The translations under genes and the position numbers were made by a program. The notes beneath the pieces are model-generated. The model searched no databases. It worked only from the letters and a program-made list of their open reading frames with translations, and was not told where the DNA came from. A stretch of DNA of 64,000 bases, taken from Monilinia fructicola (lineage: Eukaryota; Ascomycota; Leotiomycetes; Helotiales; Sclerotiniaceae). Of the stretch, positions 51,262 through 62,171 are shown piece by piece (position 1 is the first letter of the stretch; each line of letters starts with the position of its first letter). The stretch spans positions 372,001 to 436,000 of the forward strand of contig VICG01000010.1 in assembly GCA_008692225.1 (NCBI GenBank), in the 5' to 3' direction.

Positions 51262-54236
51262 ATGGAAGATCGATTGTCTCAGGAGAATATGTCTCTCAAA
51301 TGGAGAAATGAGGGTAACCAATTATACGGTGCTCGAGACTTTGAGGGAGGTATGTAAATCCTGGTCTTCCTTAATTTGCACACAGGTTACTCATATGCAT
51401 TCAACAGCAATTAAAAAGTACTGCACAGCGGCCAGAATCTCAAAAGAAGATCCAGTGCCCCTTCGAAATCTCTCAGCCACCTACTTCGAAATTGGACAAT
51501 ACAAAATATGTATAGCATTTTGCGAAGAAAGCCTTGAGTATGACCAGAGCAGTTGGAGAGAGACGATCTGGAAAGTCATGTACAGAAGCTGGAGGCTCGA
51601 ATTAGGAGAGCAGAGGAAAACTCCCAAGTAACTCCTATTGAACAACAAAAGGAGAGAAGAATTGAGATTTTGGAGAGGTTAGAAAGATATCACCAATCGA
51701 CGTAAGCGATGGAACAAATTCATGGAGTTAAATCCAAGAACTTATAGTAGCTAACAATTTACAGGCAATTGGAAATCAACTACAGCCCAGTTTCCCACAA
51801 CGATGCACAATCACTTTTTGATCCTTACATGAAGAGGTACTTATTCAAAGATGTAAATTTGTCATTCTTCGATGCTGGACTTGGCGATGCAAGGGACTTT
51901 TTCTGTTCGCTCATTCATATTGCGCATGATGAAGAACCAGGGAAGACTTCAAAGTATCGATATCATTTCACACTAAATGATGCTAATAGGCATACGCTTG
52001 TTCGCAGTTTAATCATTTTCAAGCTTCTAGACAAACTATCAACACTGCCACTGCCAGGAGATGAGGCATTGAAGGTATTGAATACAATATTCTTCACTTA
52101 TGCAGCTCCGATAATGCCAGAATGCGCATTTCGGCAGTTACAAGACATCATTTCTGAGCTGCTTGATGATCTCAAAGTTACACATCAACCATTAAAATGG
52201 GTTCATTTATCCAGACAAGATATCCCTTTATACATTGGAGCACTTAAGAACTGGACTAGCGAAGGCCAGGCACTGAAAACTTTCAGCACTGAAGATGTTG
52301 TGATGAGTGTAACGAGAATCATGAACAAGTATTACAGCATCAAGGATGACGATTTTCAAGAGACGATTGGTCGTAATTGTGTTCAAGAGAGAAAGGTCTA
52401 CATTCAAAATGGAATGCTTTTGCCGCCAAACAGAATCATGCAGCTGGAAGAATCCTTCATGTTCGATTTCTTCACCAAGAGTGGACCAACAGGCGATGAA
52501 AAGAAACCGCTATGAGCTGAAGAACTGGAGTTTAAATCCAACTATGTTTGATCTTGACTGGCACTCAGTGAGAGATCTAGGAAATTCGACATTCGGGGTC
52601 CCACATGATCCTTTTGATCTGGTCAACGCCCTTGCATGCCAGGAAGGAATGTTACCCCACCGAAAGAAAGCCTCCCGATTATTCGATCATGTCGCACCAT
52701 TTTTTGAAGCAGCTGCAAAAGCTATTAGAAAGTTGGGTGCGAGACTCCAGGTGGAAGTGGTATTGGGGCGATTACATTGATGTGGCTGAACGACTCGATT
52801 TTGATCTGTACTATGATCCGAATGATTTCAACGAAAGAACGAAACTCGATTACCTCCGCCCAAAGGATTTTCCTTTACATTATGATTGCATCTCTCTCTC
52901 AGTGACCTTCCGTAAGTTCTACTCTCCATCGGTAATTTCAATCTCCAATGGCTAACTAAATATCCAGTGACTATAGAGGTGGCAATTTGACCACCTTCCT
53001 CCACGCCCTACCAATTTTGAAGCCAAATGGTTCCTCTAGTATCTCTTCGGTCTGTCTCCGCAACGCCCCAGCATTCCCGAATATAGACTGCTTCCTATCT
53101 GAGTACCAACTTATCACTAGTCGGAAAATGCTTGATCAACTCACAGGTGTCCGTGTCGAATCTGTGGCACATGGCCCGCTTCCCCTCGCGGAAAACACAG
53201 TTTACAATTGGTATCCCCGGAACGATCCTTACAAACGATCAATAAGTACAATTCTTCCTCGTGAACAAATGAAAGTATGGTTTCATGGCTTGTTTTCTCA
53301 AATTGGTACTCCCAATGCAGAGCCTTGCGGCATATATCCCCGGGACTCATGAAATATATTCTCCTCTTAATCTTTCAATCTTGTTCCGCCAACTAGCACA
53401 TCTCCGCCGGTTGAGCTACCCATCTCATTGGCTTTCAGATGTTCTCATCCCTCTTTTCGGCAGTACTATTACCACTACCGCAAGACCTCCCCGCTACACA
53501 CCTATGGAGCCACATCATGTATCTGCAAAACACCCTTCAAAGAAACTCTGTATTGCTCCGTTCTCACCAGAAATGAGAACTCTCGCGACGATCTTTGCGC
53601 CTCTTCTCCCATTCTTTCTTGATCCTAGTCTCGTTTATTCACTTGACGAAATCCATGAATGCTCGATCAATCTTCGTCCATTACCTCTCTTCCACAGTAT
53701 CAAGACGCAACCTAATTGTCTAGTCCTTCTTTTTTGGAGAGACCTGAATCAAACCCTAATGGTTTACTTTCTCTCGAACTAGAGGAAGATCTCCGCGCAC
53801 TCCTTGATCCGAGTTGCGGTGATGAAGTCCACAGTCCCTATAAAGGAAGACAATATGAGAATTGGAGAGCTAAAGACGTGGTTGTGTGGTCTACATTTCA
53901 AGTTTGATATTATGAAGAGGGAAGCTAAAGTCTGGATGCCGAAGACTTTGATTGGTCAAATGGTGAAGGCTGAATGGAAATGTGCCCTTTGTAGACGAGA
54001 TATTTTGGCAAATTCTCGGGGGAACGAAGAAAGCCGAGGCAGGAAAGGTGAGAAACATGATAAAGATTGGCAGGAAGTGGGATGATGAAGAAGATGATGA
54101 TGATGAAGATTTTGAGAGCGACGACGATGAAAGTGATGATAGGAGTGACGAGGGGTTTTTGGGTAATCATGGGAAAGATCCATTGGATGATCCAATATTC
54201 CAGGTATTGTTGGAGAAATTTTCTATTGACAGCTAG
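51262..54236 (+). CDS. TPR-DUF4470 protein, second of a tandem pair, with acidic tail
   Basis: Paralogue of the gene at 47820, same strand. N-terminal TPRs (KWRNEGNQLYGARDFEG, AIKKYC, LRNLSATYFEIGQYKIC), DUF4470 core (LSFFDAGLGDARDFF and YRYHFTLNDANRHTLVRSL), then the shared C-terminal region (GDYIDVAERLDF, FLSEYQLITSRKMLDQL, YPSHWLSDVLIPLF, ALLDPSCGDEV). Intron positions match the first copy: after FEG, after RYHQST, and before DYRGGNLTTF. Past the end of the first copy it carries on with a CALC pair and a very acidic stretch (DDEEDDDDEDFES), ending FQVLLEKFSIDS. Seven shifts: near 51556-51562 (GA unit), 52504-52506, 52765-52768, 53325, 53731-53745, 53901-53906 and 54079-54081. About 860 residues when bridged. 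It could be a decaying copy, but conserved residues persist throughout. Confidence 0.7.
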
Positions 54237-55180
54237 TGAGTGGGACGATGGATGAAGATGTTATCGATGACGATGAAACGAACAATAAGCAAAGCGACGG
54301 CCAAAAAGATGATAGCAAGGGATAGACTGGGAGATGGAATAAGATGGACTTTCTCTCAGCTGATGGAAGATTAGTGGACGACAAAGTGTAGATATATCTA
54401 CCAACAAACGGTAACACGGCTCCGAATACGGATATATAACCTTCCGCGCTATCATACTTCTTCTTGATTAATTTGAGCCCTATTTACTTACCAGCAGCCA
54501 ACAAGGCTTAAATGGCAAGTATGTAGTTGGACTTGTAACTTCCAGTTTTTGTGTTGAATCCTTGCATATCTTTGAAATAACCGAATGTATGTGCTCGTCG
54601 TTCCCTGTTTCTCCGCCGGGGCTACGTAGCTCGAGCTGCTTCAAGCTTCATTATCGTAGCTTCATATCCCGTAAGTCTGATATGATAATCTACACGGCAA
54701 TTCCAACGAGGAGCGGAGAGTAGTCTCTTCAGAAGCCCCTAACCAATAAGGGAAAGACTCTACAAAGACAATCTGATGAATTACGGACACTGTTGCTTGA
54801 GTCAAATGCATAGCCTAGCCCACGATGAAGTCTATCAGGGAAAGGAAACTTGAGATAAACATGTCTCAGTCTATTAGTTTTAGTCCCAGGCATTCAGTCT
54901 ACTTCCCATCCAGTACCTCGAGACTATTCATTGCCTCATTTGCAATCTATATCCTCACACAAAGCCTTTCTGTGCTCAGTGACCTACAGTTACTTTCTCC
55001 ACTTCAATTGTCGCGACGAACTCCCCATCTATATTAATGCATAACCACCCAGCTTCTCTCATCTCCATTTTCCAAAACCTTTTCTTTAGCTTGGTATGCC
55101 TTTTTCTTGTCCAATAGAAAATCATCATGACTTCTCATATCCACCTCCTCATCCTAGCATCTACTACCAAACCTCATATT

Positions 55181-55309
55181 CCTCATCTCCTCATCTCCTC
55201 ATCTCCTCATCTCCTCATCTCCTCATCTCCTCATCTCCTCATCTCCTCATCTCCTCATCTCCTCATCTCCTCATCTCCTCATCTCCTCATCTCCTCATCT
55301 CCTCATCTC
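55181..55309. repeat. (CTCCTCAT)n octamer minisatellite
   Basis: About sixteen almost perfect CTCCTCAT units in tandem, ending in degenerate CATCTCATC. Both plus-strand frames through it read Ser/Pro/His/Leu-Ile repeats because eight is not a multiple of three. Confidence 0.95.
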
Positions 55310-55868
55310 ATCTCTATAATCACCATCTCTATCTTATCCCCAGTTAACCAACATAAAACCATGTATTCTCAGATCAGCACAAGCAGAGCCAAACAATACC
55401 CCGGCGCTCCCTTAAAATTGTAAGTTGAAGAGTTTCCATCAATCCCACTTCCGTTCATACCATACCATCTAACAGCGTGTTTTGTTCAAGGTGGAATTTC
55501 CTCCAAGCGTCTATTTGCATTATCAACCTCTACAGATGCGCTTCGGCTTCTAATTAGTGGATGAGGTAAAAGTCCTCTCTGTAGACAAAAGTCACGTTCT
55601 CTTGCCAGCCACCCTTGGCCGACTTTCAAGACTGAAGAAAACAACGAGACCGTTGATCTCCTATCAGCGCAACGTGATATCTACGCCTATCCCCACAAAT
55701 AGACTCTTCGCCGTCTCCACGACGTCGACGGGTAAACGGCCATAGAAACCGCAGAGAAGACTTCGCGATGCCTCCCAGTTGGAAACAGATCTGGAGCACA
55801 AAAGGCGGCTCTTGCTAACACTCTACCTTTGCGGCGCGAAGGAGATAGTCGGCCCCGTTTAACTAAAC

Positions 55869-56527
55869 ATGGATTCAATGGGTGCAGCATCGATGATCGC
55901 GACGGCACCTTCCATCGGACAATCATTTGGATGCAGTGGAAAGTCGCATCAACGGCCCCAGGCCCTTTCCATTCCGATGGATACCATGCTCCCGGATATG
56001 CTCATGACAGATGCATGGCATGATGAGTCGGGCTGGCATGTTAATTTCAGTAATGCCACGCAGCGATGACGGATCATGAGATTGCATGTGTGGAGAAAGC
56101 AGATCCGGGTATCGCCTTCGCTTTTTGGGCTACGCATCGGCAGCTTGTTGATTTCCTGCGTGATGGTGCGACTATGGATTTTAGTGGCAGGACTACGGAT
56201 GGGGATGAGGGGGGTTTGGAATACGTTGTTCGGATTGTTGGAGCTGTTGGGTACGGGAGCTTTCCATTGTTCCCCCGGGACCTGTTTCTGCTTTGCCTCC
56301 ATCAATTGCTTCAGTTACGTGATGCGAGTATCTTGTGGTACCCCAAGGTCTTTTCTTTCCTGATGTTTCGCGTCACGGATTGTTTACTAGACGGTCTGGG
56401 AGTTGATGTGTATAATGAGTGTTTCTTTCTCTCGTGCTATGAGCTTCTGTTTATGGTGAATACATTGTACTATGCGAGTATATATTCTATAACATATTTC
56501 CTGTCATACATGCAGAAATCAATCTGA
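55869..56527 (+). pseudogene. Possible degenerate or frameshifted gene, unrecognised
   Basis: Two adjoining plus-strand frames, 55869-56069 and 56066-56527, overlap by four bases. The first contains DMLMTDAWHDESGWHVNFS, the second VEKADPGIAFAFWATH, QLVDFLRDGATMDFSG and VVRIVGAVGYGSFP. The composition up to about 56290 looks protein-like; after that it turns into a hydrophobic run typical of chance translation. No family is recognised. It may be a chance frame pair or a real gene split by the same kind of indel seen elsewhere in this window. Confidence 0.22.
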
Positions 56528-56696
56528 AAATGCCAATTCAAAATCCCACCCAGTACCCTGCTTAATACCAGAATGCAGTATAACGGCCAACCAAATCTCC
56601 CCCCAAGTCATCAGTCATCATATCATCAATCAATCAATCAATCAATCACCCATCAATCATTCATATATTCCACAAACCCAACCCCAAACCCAACCT

Positions 56697-58189
56697 CTAT
56701 AGCTTAGCATCCCCAACCCTCCTCCATATCTCCCCCGAACTCAAAACAGTACTTATAACCGTCGCAACCCCAATAATCCCCGGATCCGTAATAATCCACC
56801 CCGTTACCGCTCCGGGAATAATCAAATCTGCTGCGTTCTCTATGATTTTGAGGAGTATTTTAGTTGTACTTCTTGCTTCCTGTCTCTTTGAGCTCGGCCG
56901 TGCTATTTCCGAGTTGCGGATTGGGACTATCGAAGGGGGTTTGTCGTCTATATTTTGGGTTGTTGGAGTTGGAGTTGGGTTTTGTGTTGATGTTGATGTT
57001 GATGTTGATGCTGAGTCCGAGTCTGGGTTTGGGGAGTCGGCGCCGACGTGATGGGAATCGTTGGAATGGCAAATCTTGAAAAGATCGATCAGTCCCCCAA
57101 ATATCGATATACACAACGAGTAGAACCAAAATTTGTTGCCTTCGAGTATACAGATTGGAGACCAGGGCGTGCTGCAGATACCCATCATATATCGAGCTAT
57201 TGGCCATGGGTATATCTATTAGTAATTTATCTTCTCCTTGTATGTCATACCTTTGTCGGACCTAGATACTTTCACATACAAGAGATGGGTTAGGGAGTCT
57301 CTACTTACGATTGTCAGACTCTCCACTGTAAGAAGTTAGTCAATCAACTGGTATCTCAGACCTTAAATAAAAGAGAAAAAAGAAGGAAGAAAGGACTCAC
57401 ATCCTAAATATGCACCCATAAACCCTGATTTCCCTACCCCAATCAACATCTTCACCCCATCTTCAGTACACAAACTGTCCCATGCTTTTGAGAAATTTTC
57501 GATAAAGCGGAAGAAGCGCATGTAGCGGCGGCCTGTTGGGGCATGTTTTATTAGCTTATTTCCTTGAGGAGTATCGTTCAAGAGCTATCATTTTCCCCTT
57601 TTCGGGATTACTGGGTAAGGTCCATAGTAAGGAGACAGAGATGATTGCGCGGAGATATAGAAATCGAAGATTATCTTCCCCGTCTCGACTTCGAGCCGCA
57701 AGTCCGACCAAGAATTCCCTGCAAAAGAAATCCATTCTCGCCCCTCCCATGTCCCATACACTCTACCTCACCACTTCACCTGTGCTCATACTGTTTCCAT
57801 CCCATGACCTCACGCCACCAAAAGCTCTTTCTCCAAAACAAAAACGAAAAACAACATACCAACAGCGACCTCCCTCCTCGCCCTCCAAAGCCCCTCCACA
57901 ACCCCCACCCTCCCATCCACCCCCCTCATCCCCAGCCCCGCCAACACCACCCCCAACACGCGCGGATAAAAAGCGCAAACCTGACACAACGCCTGAATGA
58001 GCCTCAGAGATTTTTCCAGCCCAGCTTCGACACCTAGTCAGCCAGCCATCTGCATCGAATCACACATCACGTGCGCGCCCAATCCGACAGGAAGAAAGAA
58101 ACGGTCCAGGGGCCACCTGAACCCGAGGGAGGAAGAGAGGTCTTACCAGCATCCGAAGCAAAATCAACCGCGTGTTTGAAAACCCCCAT
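56697..58189 (-). CDS. PEX11-family peroxisome membrane protein
   Basis: Peroxins of this family elongate and divide peroxisomes. Exons as I read them on the minus strand: 58189-58147, 58024-57981, 57554-57401, 57325-57309 (only 17 bases) and 57196-56697. The first two join to a family-typical N-terminus (DFASDAAGLEKSLRLIQALC), the third gives GRRYMRFFRFIENFSKAW, the fourth LESLTI, the fifth NKFWFYSLCISIFGGLIDLF plus a Ser/Thr-Pro-rich linker and a C-terminal membrane segment (IIPGAVTGWIITDPGIIGVA). The second intron is long (about 426 bases) with a GTTTGC donor, so a small exon could be missed there. Exon 5 needs a two-base AT removal near 57188-57193 to join in frame. About 250 residues. 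Family call rests on the N-terminal and RRYxRFFRFI motifs. Confidence 0.72.
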
Positions 58190-58888
58190 GATCTTCACTG
58201 TGCTTGGGTACTTGACGGTATCTCGTGGTTATGCGTCTACACCTTGTGGTAATCCGAGAACTTGGTAGTTATTCGCTTGATTCGGTAGATTCGGGAATTG
58301 ATCTAGTCGCCAGGAGCTAGCTAGCTAGCTTTAGCTCCCTCCAATAGAAACTAAGCCTTTCAGTAGAACGGACGGGAATTTTTGAACCCCCAAACCTTTT
58401 TCAACATACTATCCTATCCTCTCATATATAAAGTACCTGAAGTTAAAATCCACCCCTCAAGTACAAGTGTTATGATGAAAGGCTTTGTGCGGGATGGACT
58501 ATTGCATTAAGAAAGTCCTTTATGGAGAAAATCTTTTAAGAAAATTGAGTTGGCACAACACAATTAAAAATCCAAGGTCGCTCGCTTAGCTAGGAACATC
58601 CTGAACATGTCCCTTGAAAAATGCTGTGCCCAGATATCTAGTGCTATGCTACGTATATGTTTGAATATCCAGATTAGGCTCATTGTAGATGCTGGGCGAT
58701 GGTCAAGCAATGAATTCATTCCAGGTATTCATTCATGATGCATCACAGAGGTTAGTAAGTTCGTGATCGAAAAAATCATATGAACTAAAATATTTGTTTG
58801 CCATTGAAAAAGCACCCATGCTTAACATCAATAAATAAATTTACACTCCCCTATGAACAATCTCCTATGCCATGCTCCGCTCCTAAAT
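58190..58888. other. Intergenic region between PEX11-like and complex I genes
   Basis: No open frame of note. AGCTAGCTAGCTAGCTTTAGCT near 58317 is a short self-complementary run. It contains the upstream region of the PEX11-like gene. Confidence 0.5.
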
Positions 58889-60579
58889 TTATTGCCCAGG
58901 TGAGATGAGTTTACCTTGTTGCAATGCATTATTGTCCCAACCACCAGCCAACGCCGAACCTCCATTCTTCTCTGCATAATCCTTCATGCGTGCCTCCAAC
59001 TCTGGTCTGAAATGTCTAATAAGACCTTGAATTGGCCATGCAAAAGCCTCTCCAAGAGCTACAGATGCTGATTAGCAAAATTCGTGATATTATAAAAAAG
59101 ATGGTAGACATACCGCAAATAGTGTGACCCTCAACTTGCTTTGTAAGTTCTTGCAACATATCAATCTCACGTACTCTACCCTGGCCTTTTTCGAATCTCT
59201 TCATGATCTGCTCAGTCCACTTGCTACCTTCTCTGCAAGGTGTGCATTGACCGCAAGATTCGTGTCTATAGAAATGACTCAATCTCGAAATGGCACGAAC
59301 AACATCAGTACTCTTGTCCATAACAATGACTGCTGCCGTTCCGAGACCAGATTGGCTGTCCTTCAACGCATCAAAGTCCATCAATTGGTCATCACAAATA
59401 CTCTTTGGCAAGATCGGAGTAGATGATCCTCCAGGAATGACAGCCTTTAGGTTATCCCATCCTCCACGGACACCACCGCAGTGTTTGTCGATAAGCTCTC
59501 TAAGAGGAATGCTCATCTCCTCCTCGACGGTACAGGGGTTGTTGACATGACCAGAGATACAGAAGAGCTTGGTACCGGCGTTACGTTCACGACCAAAGGA
59601 AGCGAACCAGTCTCCACCTCTTCGGCAAATAGTTGGTGCGACGGCGATAGTCTCGACGTTTGCTACAGTTGAGGGGCATCCAAATAGACCAACAGAGGCA
59701 GGGAAGGGAGGCTTTAGACGAGGCTTTCCAGGCTTACCCTCGAGTGATTCAATCAATGATGTCTCTTCACCACAGACGTATGCTCCCATTCCCCGGTGAA
59801 CATAGACATCAAAATCATATCCACTTCCGCAAGCGTTCTTTCCGATTAATCCATCCTTGTATGCTTCCTGGATCGCACGTTGTAAGACTGTAGCTTCGTG
59901 GTAGAATTCGCCACGGATGTAAATATATGCCGCTGTGCAGTTCATGGCTCGTCCAGCGACTAAACATCCTTCGATGAGTTTGTGGGGGTCCTTTCGCATA
60001 ATCTCTCGGTCCTTGCATGTTCCAGGTTCGCCCTCATCTGCGTTGACGACAAGATATCTTGGCTTGTTGTCGTTTTCCCAACCTTTGAAGTTCATGAATG
60101 ACTATCGTAGTTTAGTTTTATTGATTTGATTCGTGAAACATCGAACGTACCCATTTCATGCCAGAAGGGAAACCAGCGCCACCACGTCCTCTTAAGCCAG
60201 AAGCCTTGATTTCGGATATGATCTACTCCAGTTGTCAATTACCACCCTCCATAGCCGTATTATATTCTTTTCGACATACCCAGTCGTGGCCCTTTGCAAG
60301 AATATCCTTCGTTCTATGCCAATCACCATATTTTTTTGCACTTGCCAGATCCGCTCCGTGGTGCCCATACAGATTCTGGAAAATTCTATCCTGATCCCTT
60401 AATCCACCCCATTGTGTTTTCTTTGGTGGAGGAGGTGCATCTGCGACAGTGGCAAGTCCTCTGGATTGCTGTATCGAAGAGACCGAAGGAGATAGTCGTG
60501 CTGCTGAAGTGGTGGAAGATAGGATGCGGGTGGAGAGTGTAGAGGCTGCCTTTGCAGATGGCGCATTTCGCGAAAGCAT
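58889..60579 (-). CDS. nuo51: NADH:ubiquinone oxidoreductase 51-kDa subunit (NDUFV1/NuoF homologue)
   Basis: Matrix-arm subunit of complex I that binds NADH and FMN and passes electrons to cluster N3. Exons on the minus strand: 60579-60280, 60222-60151, 60101-59114 and 59058-58889; total 1530 bases, 509 residues, all in phase with no frameshift. The first 40 residues are Ser/Arg/Ala-rich and lack acids, a mitochondrial presequence ending near [10 protein letters not shown]. Visible motifs: the NADH site [16 protein letters not shown], the FMN region [16 protein letters not shown] and [17 protein letters not shown], and the 4Fe-4S ligands in [12 protein letters not shown] plus the cysteine of HTIC. 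The gene is divergent from dynactin subunit 6 across 776 bases. Confidence 0.97.
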
Positions 60580-60860
60580 TTTCGATATGTATCTTGTGCT
60601 CAATTGAGCGTTGTTGTGAGTGGAGAGGAGTCGAGAGGAGTCAAGTTGGAAGGGTGTTGATGTTGTAGATATTTCCGAATAGTTCAAGTCATCATCGAAA
60701 TCATGAATGTTTGATTGGTTGAAGTGACAAAGCTTCAAAAATGGTGGCGATAGCCGAGAACTTCCGTTGATAGTGCAAATCAGGAAGTTTAATAACAAAT
60801 TTATAATTGTTTGTCTAATGACAGCGGTGACAGTGTTAATGACAATGGTGATTATGATTA

Positions 60861-60903
60861 TGACAATAACAATAACAATAACAATAACAACAACAATAAT
60901 AAC
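60861..60903. repeat. (AACAAT)n microsatellite
   Basis: About six hexamers ACAATA with one CAA variant. Confidence 0.8.
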
Positions 60904-61093
60904 TACTTCACTTCTATATCGCTATATCGGTAATGTAAATAAACAAATAACTTGGATTTCTGCTTCTGCCTCTCTTCTGCCTCTCTTCTGCTCCTCTTCT
61001 TGCCATTCCTTTGTCCGTTGAGCTTGACAACAAACATCCATGGATATCAGAGAAGCAACCTAAGCGGTAAAAACTGATTAAAGACTTGCCCAT

Positions 61094-61152
61094 TCTGATA
61101 TCTGATATCTGATATCTGACATCTGCCATCTGCCATCTGCCATCTGCCATCT
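61094..61152. repeat. TCTGATA to TCTGCCA heptamer array
   Basis: About eight 7-base units. The first read TCTGATA, one reads TCTGACA, and the later ones TCTGCCA, so the variant changes stepwise along the array. Confidence 0.85.
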
Positions 61153-61355
61153 CTGCTATACACTCAGATTACAAACACACTTATACAGCAACTTTCCATT
61201 GGCCTCTCATTAATATAAGTAGCAGATACTCACTAGCAGATATCTCTTATTACAGCTTTAGCCGCAAGGCTTGAATTCGTGTTCGTGTTTTCCCAATAGA
61301 ACTACAAACCAACCGATAAGCTTAATTGGTCAGACCCAAACACCATCCGCCCATC

Positions 61356-61968
61356 ATGTCCAAACGCACTTCCATGCTTCCTCCGCCTCCTAGACCCCCG
61401 ATCGCCTTCTCAAACAATATCATAATCGCCGACCATACTTCTATTATCGGCACAAATCCCATAACCATCCGTGGACATACTGTTCTGCATCCACGTACGA
61501 AACTGAACAGCAGTTTTGCTCCCATCACAATCGGTACGCAATGTGTTATTGGCGAGCGCAGTTCAATTGGCATGTTGCATTTTCCCTCGGATGCGCAGGC
61601 TCAAGGCGTTGTGATACAGAATGGCGTTACTATAGAAACTGGGGCTGTCGTTGAGGCAAGAATGGTAGGAGAGGGCAGCGTCATTGAAATCAACGCGAAG
61701 GTTGGAAGAGGCGCTGTCATAGGAAAGGTACGCATTTACATAACTGGCAATACATGAGAGGCTAATAGAGCTTGTTTAGAATTGCAAGATTGGACCAATG
61801 TGTGAGGTCGCGGAAGATGAGGTTATTCCAGATTTTACAGTAATATATGGTAATGGGTTACGACGGATTGACAATAGTGGCGTGGAGTCCCTCAAGATGA
61901 AGATGGTCGGTCGACATGTTGATGTGCTTAGAAACCTGATTCCTAACAATTTATCTAAATATCAATGA
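61356..61968 (+). CDS. Dynactin subunit 6 (p27)
   Basis: Subunit of the pointed-end complex of dynactin, the cofactor that links dynein to cargo. Exons 61356-61727 and 61780-61968 give 186 residues. An upstream in-frame ATG (61326) exists but 61356 gives the family-like start MSKRTSMLPPPPRPP. The body is hexapeptide repeats of a left-handed beta helix: NIIIADHTSIIGTNPITI, SFAPITIGTQCVIGERSSIG, NGVTIETGAVVEARMVGEGS, KVGRGAVIGKNCKIGP. A C-terminal helix (VDVLRNLIPNNLSKYQ) ends it. Other members of the hexapeptide class (for example gamma carbonic anhydrase-like proteins) are less likely because the catalytic histidines are not seen. No frameshift. Confidence 0.88.
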
Positions 61969-62171
61969 TACCCTTTTGATTTCTCCTAAGCTCCCTGATA
62001 TTCATTGCACAATCCTCATCCTAGGTGTAGCTACTATTCTTAGTACATGTTTCCTTAACTCCAAAACGTTTCCGTTGATCACTGTGACATAAAAAAGGCC
62101 AAGCTATGGCCATACAACCCTGAAATATAGTACATGCAGTTCATCTTTTGGCCAGTTGACTAATTACTCCC
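61969..62171. other. Short convergent intergenic spacer
   Basis: 203 bases between the stops of the dynactin p27 and Mlp1/Tpr-like genes, so it must hold both 3' ends. Nothing else seen. Confidence 0.6.

Larger units (their letters stand above)
54237..56696. other. Intergenic region with minisatellite and doubtful coding remnants
   Basis: No gene can be defined. 55181-55309 is a CTCCTCAT array. Downstream, an ATG at 55363 opens a short frame (MYSQISTSRAKQYPGAPLK) followed by a plausible GTAAGT intron, but no frame continues beyond about 40 residues. Further on, 55869-56069 (66 codons) and 56066-56527 (153 codons) overlap out of frame and resemble broken pieces of one reading. I do not recognise them. 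Confidence 0.4.
60580..61355. promoter_or_regulatory. Shared upstream region of complex I and dynactin p27 genes
   Basis: Divergent spacer with an (AACAAT)n run and a heptamer array. No open frame of note. Promoter function is inferred only from orientation. Confidence 0.45.
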
